The translations under genes were made by a program, and so were the position numbers. DNA of 64,000 bases. It comes from Physella acuta. Lineage: Eukaryota; Mollusca; Gastropoda; Physidae. This document shows, piece by piece, positions 51,830 to 62,600 of the stretch. The first letter of the stretch is position 1, and every line of letters begins with the position of its first letter. The notes under the pieces were generated by a model that was not told the DNA's origin, did no database searches, and saw only the letters and a list, made by a program, of their open reading frames with translations. The stretch spans positions 434,001 to 498,000 of the forward strand of contig NW_026731578.1 of assembly GCF_028476545.1 (NCBI RefSeq), in the 5' to 3' direction.

Positions 51830-53478
51830 AGTCACCAAATTCCAACATTCCATTTCTAGCTCACACCTTAGCTTAGACTGTAAAAAAAATATGGGCAGAC
51901 GACTTTATTAGATTCTAAAGTTTTCTAAACTTGCTTCGAGGATCCGAATGACGTCAGTATGCCTGGTTTATTAATTCATTTGTCCTCAACCACAAATTTT
52001 ATTGTTCCAAACTTAGCATTAGTCAGAACAAACTTGACGGTGGGGACCTTGCAAAGAATTCACATCAGTGAGGCTATTTCAAACACTAGATGAAATAAAA
52101 CAAGGATAGCCTCTAACTAAACCAATGATTCTTAGAATAGTCAACTTAATTAAGTATGTCCCCTAACTCTAAATAAAAGAATGATTGTTAAAATAGTCCC
52201 GTTAAGTTTAGCCAAGGATAGCCCCTATTTAAACAAATAATTGTTCCAATAGTCCCCAGATGAATTAAGGATAGCCCATATTTGAACAAATAATTGTTCT
52301 AAGAGTCTCCAGATGAATTAAGGATAGCCCCTAAACGAATAGACCCCATTCACTGTGTGTGACTCAGATTTCTTGGAACCTGGCCCAGTCATAATTAATG
52401 TCCAGTCATTTGTCACTTCTCTTGTGTGACGTAAAATCCGTGTTGTCGCAATCTGTTAGGGTAGGGGGGGTGTAAGATGTAAATAACTAGTGCACACAAT
52501 TAATTATTGCTGACTCATGATGTACCACAAAATGTTGCCTTCAAATGTTATGTTTTATTTTGAGTTTTTAAATGATGTAGATCTAAATTGTAAATATTTT
52601 TTGGAGATTTTTTCCGTGATATGTTATGTAAATAAAATTACCACATTTTTTTGCATGTAACTTAGTCTTTAACAAGACAAAAATAAATAGAATCTTAATA
52701 TTTTCTGTGATATATTTCTTGTATCCCTACTAAAGGTTCAGTCAAACAAGACCCCCATCTACATACAGTGGTACCTCGACATTCGAATTTAATTATTTCC
52801 GTAACTTTGCTCCTGTGTCCATCTGCTAGTATCTCAGAGCTATTTTCCCCATTGAAACTAATTTAAAAGCCACTAATTCGCTCCAGCCTTCCTAATGGCA
52901 TGCATTCCTATTTGTTGTTCGTTCCATGTTTTTTTTTCAAAGGAAAATAAATGTATATGTAATATGTTTTATAAAAACAATAAAAGAGGATGTAAAGAAA
53001 TAAAGTGGTTTTGTTAAGTGCATTTACTTTGAAACTCGCCGGGCTTGAGATGGTGGAGTAGTGGTAGAGGAGATAGGATGGTGGGGGGGGGTGGTTTACT
53101 TTGTTCGCTTACTCTCTACAATAGTCTACACTGTCAATGCTAAACCCTTTCGGTCCCTTATTTACTCGTTATACACTTAATGCTACCATTAAATTAATGA
53201 TTAATCCCTAATTGTAATGGACCTTAACTCAAATTCACTGAACTTATTTGTTTATGTAAATTTCCGTCACTGCATCACTCTTCAGTGGTCCCTGCCTTTA
53301 TTGTTAATTTTTTGTCACTTTCAGCTTCCTTTCGGGGAAAAAAGTATGTCCAAGGTTGCTCCTATTTCAAATTTTTCTTTTCTTTCAGAGCAAAATATCG
53401 CTCGTTGAATTAAAATGACATTTTAAAATGTTTTCCCATATTAAAATAAATGATAAGTTTCATTTCCGTGACTTGTAA
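51830..53478. other. Intergenic region between the two vWA genes, left part
   Basis: No exon resembling the vWA genes is visible. A degenerate repeat containing AATTAAGGATAGCCCC and AAATAATTGTT spans 52080-52340. At 52765 CAGTGGTACCTCGACATTCG looks like one end of a mariner-type MITE, but the matching end is absent. Confidence 0.45.
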
Positions 53479-53479
53479 G

Positions 53480-53661
53480 CAAAGGCGTAGCGACGGGGGG
53501 GGGGCGCCAGGGGGTACATATGTCCCCGGGCGCCGACCCTACGGGCGTCAAAATAAGCTCATTTTAGCTGCTATTTTGAATTATTTAAAAAAATATATGG
53601 GAATGGGGGCGCCAAATTAAAAGTTTGTCCCCGGGCGTCGGGAGGGGTCGCTACGCCTCTG
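53480..53661. mobile_element. MITE of the GGCGTAGCGAC family, 182 bp
   Basis: It begins CAAAGGCGTAGCGAC and ends GTCGCTACGCCTCTG. Internal GTCCCCGGGCG motifs occur at both sides. The flanks CTTGTAAG and CTGGTATT agree at 5 of 8 positions, so this copy is probably old. Confidence 0.75.
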
Positions 53662-53837
53662 CTGGTATTGCTTACACTAAAAAAGAGCACGAAACTGATG
53701 ACATCATCTTCCAAGTTTAGAATAAAAAGAAATGAACTATTTCATTCAAATGTGATTTAGAGCTATGTACGCTATGAAATGTATACAATACGATTTTCTC
53801 GGCCTAAACTTAAAAAAATTATTTTATCCATTTGGAT

Positions 53838-53985
53838 TCTAGATCGAAAGATTCTAGATCTAGATATTCTAGATCATCTAGATCTAGAGATTCTAGATCA
53901 TCTAGATCTAGAGATTCTAGATCTAGATGATCTAGATCTACGGAAAAACTAGACTTTGATGTAGACCCTACCTAGATCTAGAATC
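53838..53985. repeat. AGATCTAG/TCTAGA-rich palindromic patch
   Basis: Built almost only from overlapping GATTCTAGATC and ATCTAGATCT words, which are self-complementary. Similar patches occur at 23.05, 25.2 and 25.4 kb. Confidence 0.7.
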
Positions 53986-54070
53986 TATTCAAATAATACA
54001 TTTCTATACTAAAGTATTTCAGGCCTTAATTACTTTATTGAAATCTTTGTTTATCAATGCAATTTGCTAA

Positions 54071-54315
54071 TCTCTATAATATATAAAGCTAAGTTGTCGG
54101 GTGCCCGATAGGGCACTTCCCGGCGCCGCAGGCACTTCAAATTTGGCAGGATCTTGCCTTGGGGCGACAGAACACGGGGGCCGGTTGGCCGAAAAGTCTA
54201 CGATGAGGGGGCCAAAACTGACCTCGACTGACCGGCGCCTTATATGGGCGAATTAATCAAGCATTCAAATTCTCAATGTTTTCGAAAGTCTAAGCGAAGC
54301 TGGGCAGCATGCCTA

Positions 54316-54316
<1 letters not shown>
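54071..54316 (+). mobile_element. Short non-autonomous Helitron, 246 bp
   Basis: It begins TCTCTATAATATATAAAGCT after an A and ends AGCGAAGCTGGGCAGCATGCCTAG before a T. AGC-GAA-GCT can form a small hairpin close to the end. The terminus abuts a (TA)n microsatellite, as at the 32.1-kb Helitron. Confidence 0.72.

Positions 54317-54383
<67 letters not shown>
54317..54383. repeat. (TA)n microsatellite
   Basis: About 65 bp of pure TA directly after the Helitron CTAG end. Confidence 0.96.
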
Positions 54384-54385
<2 letters not shown>

Positions 54386-54449
54386 GAAGTTTCGTTGTAG
54401 AAGGTACTGAAACAGGCCTGTTTAATTTAACAAACTTTCAAAACTAAAG

Positions 54450-54680
54450 TTGGAAAACTTAAGTTGTAGAGAAAACTGAAGTTGAACAGAAAACTGAAGT
54501 TGTACAGAAAACTGAAGTTATAGAGAAAACTGAAGTTGTAGAGAAAACTGAAGTTGTAGAGAAAACTGAAGTTGTACAGAAAACTTTAGTTGAACAGAAA
54601 ACTTTAGTTGAACAGAAAACTGAAGTTGGAAAACTGAAGTTGAACAAAAAACTGAAGTTGAACAAAAGTTGAACAAAACA
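54450..54680. repeat. 18-bp minisatellite, about 13 copies
   Basis: Units of AAAACTGAAGTTGTAGAG with variants (GAACAG, TACAG, TTTAGT). Confidence 0.93.
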
Positions 54681-54955
54681 AATGTAACTGCTGCCATGAT
54701 GGTGAACTGACTTGACCCACATAAGAACCCTTTAGCTTTCAAGTCGCGTTATGTTTTCCGCCAGCAGTTTAAAAGCCACTCTTGAAATCCTTTCGCCTAG
54801 TGGGTTTTTCCACTCAGAGCAGCTACTCCTACTGATAGGGTCACTTATCTTCTTTGTTGTTGTTGTTTTTAATAGATACCGTAGAAAAAATAATGTCCTA
54901 AAAGTAGACATTGGAGGGTTTTTGTTTGTTTGTGTGCGTGTGCGTGTGCTTTAAC

Positions 54956-55135
54956 ACGGTATAGTCGCTATCAATGGGGTATGGGGCACTTGAAATTTTC
55001 TGAGAGTGTGGGCGGATTAAATTTTCCGTGAGGGGGGGGGACACTGGTAAAAGTATATATTTTCTATATAAATTCCATTTCGTTCGGGGGGTGCGGTAGA
55101 CGTTTTTCGTAGCCCTCCCCCAGATGAGATGACTG
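54956..55135 (+). mobile_element. Degenerate poly-G family MITE remnant
   Basis: It keeps GGCACTTGAAATTTTC, the ACACTGGTAAAAGTATATATT core and GCGGTAGAC, but both ends are eroded. Confidence 0.55.
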
Positions 55136-55281
55136 GTTGCTATCAAAAGCCGAAATGATATCCGCCGTTTGAATTTAGAAAACTGACTGTTGATTATTGG
55201 TGCCATGTGAGTCAGGGGTAAACAAACTAAAGAGCGCCTCCAATAGGTTTACAATTTTTTAATGCAAAATTAAATATCCAG

Positions 55282-55520
55282 GTCTAGCGGACGGCGTGGT
55301 CTAGTGGTAGGGCACTAGACTGCTAACCTCAAAGTTTCGAATCCGGGTTCCATCAGTAGAACGTCCCTGAGTCCACCCAGCTCTGATGGGTACCTAATTC
55401 AAGTTAGGGAAACAAAGGCAGCTGGGCACAGTGCTGATCACGTTATCTCCTTGTAGAGGAACTCTGCTTCATCTTCATATGTCTAGGTTTTTAATTTCTT
55501 AAATAATAATAAATAATAAA
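55282..55520 (+). mobile_element. tRNA-derived SINE
   Basis: The head has an A box (GTGGTCTAGTGGTAGG) and a B box (TTTCGAATCCGGGTTCC) about 35 bp apart, as in a tRNA-like RNA polymerase III promoter. A conserved body (GGCAGCTGGGCACAGTGCTG) and a (AATAAT)n-type tail follow. It is not a functional tRNA: the acceptor ends do not pair and the sequence continues. Confidence 0.8.
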
Positions 55521-55960
55521 GTTACAGGTCCAAATTCTAGGCTCATTTTTATAACGCTTTGTCTCAAAGTGTAAAATTCATTGGCAATAAATTGGCTATC
55601 CACTCTTTACCCCAAGTTTTCACTTTTTGTCCACTTGACGCTACCTACCTAATTTTTAAAAAACTATATTACACTACAAGAAAAAATAAAAATATTTAAA
55701 TATAATACCGTACTGACTATAGATATTTTTAATTAAAGTATGTTTTTTTTTTTTTACAAAACAATATTAAAAAGAAGAGGCTAAATTTGTTAAAATTCTT
55801 AGATGCTATTTATTTTTCGTTAAAAATTACAAGAAGATGAATAGTCTTCTTATGTTTTTTTTAACCAAAAACAGCATCTTCTTCTAATTTGTAACGAAAA
55901 ATAGCATGCTGTTCTAATTTGTAACAAATTTAGCATCTTTTTGCCAATTTCTAACCACAT

Positions 55961-56204
55961 CAGAGTTTCGCCCATGCATCTCTTATAATCTATATAATTT
56001 ATATAGAAAATATATACTTTTAACAGTGTCCACCCCCCCCCCCAGTCCACCCCCCCCCCCCCCCCGAAGAAAGTCTACCCCCCCCCCAAAAAATTTCAAG
56101 TGCCCCCCCCCCCCCCCGGAGGAAAAAGTCTGGAAGAAACACTGATTACATTAATTCGTTTGCCAAAATTATCAGAATTAACCTAGGAGGAGAGAAGAAA
56201 CACT
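55961..56204 (-). mobile_element. Poly-G family MITE with extra 60 bp at one end
   Basis: In minus orientation relative to the 24.7-kb copy. Ends are CAGAGTTTC (55961) and GAAGAAACACTG, the latter occurring twice, at 56144 and 56204. Flanks of the longer version, AACCACAT and AACCAAAT, differ at one base, supporting 55961-56204 as the inserted unit. The extra 60 bp match the left flank of the 24683 copy. Confidence 0.72.
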
Positions 56205-56606
56205 GAACCAAATAACCTTTAAATCTGGAAGCTAGAAGATGTTTTTCGTAAAACAAAATATCAAAATGCGATTGGCTAAAAACTACTCATCTTCTACCTC
56301 AACAGTGTAGGCCTAGTGACGCATGAACTCTGCACTAATTGTATCCTGTTGTCTGATTGGTCAATTAAAATGTCACAGGCCTCCGTGATTACGCGACCAC
56401 AACATTGTCAACAATAAACAAAGTGAGATGTATACAGCGTCAGTCTATTGAGCAGACGATTACCAGTTTTACAAAAGCGCTCCTTTTTTACAAACGAAAT
56501 AAAAATAACAATAGTAATAATAATAATAATAATACACTAAATCAATTTGAAAGAACATACTAATTGCAGTAAATTTTGATAGAGGAACAGGATACGAACT
56601 GCTGTA

Positions 56607-56613
56607 TAAATCC
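56607..56613 (+). promoter_or_regulatory. TATA box candidate for the second vWA gene
   Basis: TATAAAT about 70 bp before the start codon at 56679, a normal distance for a short 5' untranslated region. Confidence 0.5.
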
Positions 56614-56678
56614 AGAGGACACATTTTATATTTTTAAAATATTCGAGTAGAAGGGGTACTAGAGAGCCAGATTCAAGT

Positions 56679-59600
56679 ATGATAAAATTCACGTGCATGC
56701 TGTTCTCTTTGGTGAGTACATTTTTGTCTTCATGTGTGAGTATGTGCATGCGTGTTGGTATGAGTGGCTGTGTATGTGTGTGCGCGTGTGCGTATTTGTG
56801 TGCGTGTGTGTGTATGTGTATGTGCGTTTTTATTTTATTCTTACTAAGTGCGTGTACGCGAAGAGTTTTATAAAGCATTGGGCTTTGCGGGTGAGTGTAA
56901 TTTTGTATTTGAATATGTGTGTCTATGTATTTTAATGTGTCAGTGTGTCTTTCTATTTGAATACGTGTGTGTTTGTATTAAAAAGTGTGAATGTGTGTGT
57001 GTTTGTATTTGAATGTGTGTGTGCATGCTTGCGTGTGAAAATTTGTCTTTACCGACTCAAACCAACGCCCCCCCCCTCAATTTTTGTCATTATTTTTGCA
57101 AACCATGATATTATTATTTTGTATGCGTAAAAATAAACCCGCGTTATTAGTATCCAACCCATAAAGCTACACTTTTTGCTACTTGATTCATTTCATAGCT
57201 GAACTTTAACTATGGTTTCTGTATAAAATATGGCTGTTTGTATTATTTTATAGTAAAGTCTATTTTAGTAAATTTTACATCTGTCCTTAAAATATTGTCG
57301 TACGTTTTGCTTGTAAAGTTGTTGTTTTTTTTTCATTTCTTCTAATTCATTGCCTGAACACGTGTATGATTGTAGAACTAGGACTAGATTCACTTTTCCG
57401 TGTTTGTCTCTTAGGTAAGTCTAGTCTATAGTAATGTATGAGTTGTCTTCTCATAAGAAGGTTACCTCCCCTGTCAGGTTGTCAGACCTGTGAGATCAAC
57501 ATTTAAAGATTGCCCCCCAACCCCCCCCCCCCCCACACACACACACACTCATTCCCCCCTTTCACCCCCCCCCCCCCAACCCCCCCCCCCTTCCACACAC
57601 ACACACACACTCTCTCTCCCCCCCCCCCCCCCCCGTCAAGTTGTCACCCGATGTTAGCCCCACCCTCCTGTTTAAAAAACTTTCTTATTCGCAGACGACA
57701 GTTGTGGTGTTGGGCCAACAGCGAACCCCACCCGTCTCTTCCCGTTCAGGTAGGCCCACGTCATTTATTTGATTAAAACCACACATACAGGAAATGGCTG
57801 CTTTCTTTAGTCAATCGGTTCCTCCTTTTTTATTAACAATACTGGTGATAATGGTAATACTGACTATACTCAGTGGAGTAGCGAGGTCGGGTGTTACCCG
57901 GTGCGGCACTTAATGGTGTCACCCCCCCCCCAGAGGCGTAGCGACCCTTCCCGGGGACAAACTTTCAATTTTCGATTTGCACCCCCTCTCAAACTTTCGA
58001 TTTGCACCCCACCCCCTTTGATTTGCACGTCTTAAAAGACTATTTAACACTCGATTTAACCACTTAATTAAGTGGAATTATCATTTTTCTCTATATATTT
58101 TGCTATTTTTTGCCTTGGTGTCACCCCCTAAATGGTGTCACCCGGTGCGGTCCGCACCCCCCCCCTCCTCGCTACGCCTCTGACTATACTACCAATACTG
58201 GTGATAATGGTAATACTGACAATACTACCAATACTACCAATACTGACAATACCCTCATAATGATCAATACCACTTCGTCCCTATTGTTATGAGGCTAATT
58301 TTTTACCTAAGTATCTAGTCTATCGAATGAAATCACCAGTTCCCACAATTCCAAATGTTGCTAAAGATTGGGTTTAAGATTTTGACGATCATCTGATTGA
58401 CATAAAGATTGGGTTTAAAAATGTAAAAAAAATATAATAACTCGGGTGTATTTTTTACGAACGAATAAAAAGGACAATTTTAAGACAACTTTAAGTGGTA
58501 ACTAGGGGAGACAAATAGATGAAAGGGGAAGCTATCAAGGAAGGGTTTAGAAACAACTCATGGCTTATACAATGAGGACAAAATTTTGCCGAGTAACCAA
58601 AATAGGGGAGACGAATAGACTAAAGGGGAAGCTATCAAGGAAGGGTTTAGAAACAACTTATGGCTTATACAATGAGGACAAAATTTTGCCGAGTAACCAA
58701 AATAGGGGAGACGAATAGACTAAAGGGGAAGCTATCAAGGAAGGGTTTAGAAACAACTTATGGCTTATACAATGAGGACAAAATTTTGCGGACTCCCCTT
58801 CTCGTCCCCAAATATTTTATCCCACACTTGGCACCTATCGAAGTAGATCAACACTACCTTTTTACCTCACTACCTTTTACCTCACAACCTTTTACTTAAC
58901 TACCTTTTACCTAACTACCTTTTACCTAACTACCTTGTACCTCACTACCTTTTACCTCACTGTATTCTAAACGCACTCCGAGGCGTAGCGAAGGGGGGGG
59001 GGGGGGGCGGCGGGGGGTGCGGACCGCACCGGGTGACACCATTTAGGGGTGACACCAAGGCAAAAAATAGCAATATATATATAGAAAAACTTGAGGGGGG
59101 GTGCAAATCGAAAGTTTGAGGGGGGGGGGGGTACAAATCGAAAGTTTGAGGGGGGGGTTGCAAATCGAAAATTTGAAAGTTTGTCCCCGGGAAGGGTCGC
59201 TTCGCCTCTGGGGGGTGACACCGTCACATGACGTCACACACCCTCAACAGATTCATCTTTCTCATTCCTCGAAACGATTTCTGTTGAGTGTGACAAATTA
59301 CAGAGGAAACACATCAACAACAAATTCCTTTTGCTCATACGTCTTAAAGATTGTGTTTTTTGTTGTTGTTTTTTTTTTTTTTTTTGTTTCTCTGTTGTTG
59401 TTTTGTTTTTTTTTTTTTTTTTTTTTGTAGCTTCTTTTGTTGTTGTCGTTTTCATTTGGTCTATCGAATGATTGAAATCAAATCGGAGAGGAAACAAACA
59501 TCCTCCAACATCGCGAGACTTCCCTGTGGTAGGGGAGATAACACAACAAATTCCACACACTCATCCGGGTTGTCTTATCAAAGAAAACAGCCGCACACTT

Positions 59601-62600
59601 CACTTAGCAGGACCGGTCACCAAACAACGGATGACTAATGCCTGCTCTAGATATATCCCACAGTTCAAAAACTAAGATCATCTTTGAATTATTTATAACT
59701 TTCTTTAATGTTTTAAGACCACTTATGATTTAGGAGTTTGTTAATTGGGTTTTCTAAGTATCGACGCATTTAGTTGGAGATTAGCCTCTGTATGATTGGC
59801 TACTTGGAGTTACTCTTTTATCTTTAGTCAAATTATTGGACTTAAGACATTTATTTGTACGCTTTGATCAGCAATGTATGGCATTCATATGGGCCAACCA
59901 TATATGGCCATCTTTCACATGTTCTTCATACCTTGTAAATTTGGCCAACAATGTGTGGCCAACTTTCAGATGGTCATTACGCCGTGTAAATTTGGCCAAC
60001 AATGTATGGCCAACTTTCAGATGTTCTTTACGCTGTGTAAATGTGGCCAACAATGTTTGGCAATCCGTTGTGAGACCACTACAATGTAGGCGGGTAGGAG
60101 TGGGAGGGGGGGGGGGGGGGTATTAATAAATAAACCCTCCAGTTTTTGTTCAGTTTTATTTAGCAGTCTTGTCACATTGAGTCATGACATAAAGTGTCAC
60201 AATGATTGGCACTCACTGGCACACTGACCCAAGTGTCACATAAGTGTCACATTAACAAGAAAATTACATCACAGAAATCTTATGTTCTCAAGTGCGGGTC
60301 AGATCAAATTATATCATGCGCACTGACACATGAGTCAGATGACTCGACACGGATACATGAGTCACGTGACTCCAGCGAGAACGTGTGTAGCACGTGATCT
60401 TCTTCAAGTGTGTACCACGTGGGTCACAACTGTTAAAGGTCACAGCTGTAGTGTACAGAGGTCATTTAGCGGAGGCTGTAAGGGGGGGGGGGGGTTGCCC
60501 CAGTCTATACTCATATCTTCCTGCTCACAAAGTCTAGGTGGGGGGGGGGGGGGTAATCCGTCCGCCGCAGGCTATAATATCCCCTGCTCCCATAGTCTAG
60601 ATGGGGGGTGTCTACCCCAGGCTATAATATCACCTGATCCCTGCTCCCATAGTCTAGATGGGGGGTGTCCACCACAGTCTATATCACCTGCTCCCATAGT
60701 TTAGATGGGGGGTGTCCACCCCAGTCTATATCACCTGCTCCCATAGTTTAGATGGGGGGTGTCCACCCCAGTCTATATCACCTGCTCCCATAGTTTAGAT
60801 TGGGGTTGTCCACCCCAGGCTATAATATCACCTGCTCCCATAGTCTAGATGGGGGGTGTCCACCCCAGGCTATAATATCACCTGCTCCCATAGTCTAGAT
60901 GGGGGGTGTCCACCCCAGGCTATACTCATGCCCCTCCTCCATTCCTCTGCCTCCAGCATGGGACAGCAAGCAAGCAGACGTGTACTTCCTGCTGGACGCC
61001 ACGTCCAGCGTGTGGGTCCAGGACTACCTACGTCAGCGACAGTTTGTGGCGGATCTCATCTCCGAGCTGGACCTCACACAGACGCGGGTGGGGGTGGGGG
61101 TGTACTCCAACACCCACCAGGTGTGGGTCCCACTCAACGCCAGCCTCAGCAAGACCAGCATCATCAACAAGACTTTAGACGCCCCCTACCTGACGGGAGA
61201 CTCCCATTTAGCCAGGTACGTCACACGAAACAGTCGCCTAAACAAGTTTATACTGACCACTGTGTAACTAGTCTCGCTAAGGGTCAACCATGACCCCTGT
61301 CTTACAGTGGGGCTATGGGTCAACATGTTTTTATTCTCTCAACAGTGCTCTAAAAGACCTGCGAGAAATTTTATCCTCGGCCAACAGACGACCACAAGTA
61401 CCAGCCATTGGTGTCATATTCGCTGACGGCGACACAAGGTATCTAATCCACATCTTTAGCAACAAACCACATCTTTAGCAACAAACCACATCTTTAGCTA
61501 ACAAACCACATCTTTAGCAACAAACCACATCTTTAGCAACAAACCACATCTTTAGCTAACAAACCACATCTTTAGCAACAAACCACATCTTTAGCAACAA
61601 ACCACATCTTTAGCAGCAAACCACATCTTTAGCAACAAACCACATCTTTAGCACCAAACCACATCTTTTGCAACAAACCACATCTTTTGCAACAAACCAC
61701 ATCTTTAGCAACAAACCACATCTTTAGCTAACAAACCACATCTTTAGCAACAAACCACATCTTTAGCAACAAACCACATCTTTAGCTAACAAACCACATC
61801 TTTAGCAACAAACCACATCTTTAGCAACAAACCACATCTTAAGCTAACAAACCACATCTTTAGCAACAAACCACATCTTTAGCAACAAACCACATCTTTA
61901 GCTAACAAACCACATCTTTAGCAACAAACCACATCTTTAGCAACAAACCACATCTTTAGCAACAAACCACATCTTTAGCTAACAAACCACATCTTTAGCA
62001 ACAAACCACATCTTTAGCAACAAACCACATCTTTTGCAACAAACCACATCTTTAGCAACAAACCCACATCTTTAGCAACAAACCACATCTTTAGCAACTA
62101 ACCACATCTTTAGCAGGAAACCACATCTTTAGCAATTAACCACTTCTTTAGCAGGAAACCACATCTTTAGCAAATAACCACATATTTAGCAGCAAACCAC
62201 ATCTTTAGCAGGAAACCCACATCTTTAGCAACAAACCACATCTTTAGCAACAAACCACATCTTTAGCAACAAACCACATCTTTAGCAACAAACCACATCT
62301 TTAGCAGCAAACCACATCTTTAGCAACAAACCACATGTTTAGAAACAAACCACATGTTTAGAAACAAACCACAACTTTAGCAGCAAACCACATCTTTAGC
62401 AACACACCACATCTTTAGCAAGAAACCACATCTTTAGCAACGAATAAATACAGTTACACTGATCGACATTGAAGGTCCCAACATTTTTATCCAAATATTA
62501 GTGGCACAAAATGTACAATGATCTCCGGTGTTTATGATACAAAACCGGCCATCCATACACCACGCCTATAATGAAATAACTAAACAGAAAATGTAACAAG

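Noticed and set aside
52765-53000. Complete mariner-type MITE
   Set aside because: Only one CAGTGGTACCTCG end is found; no matching inverted end or TA pair nearby.
55282-55350. Functional tRNA gene
   Set aside because: A and B boxes are present but the ends do not form an acceptor stem, and the sequence runs into a conserved SINE body.
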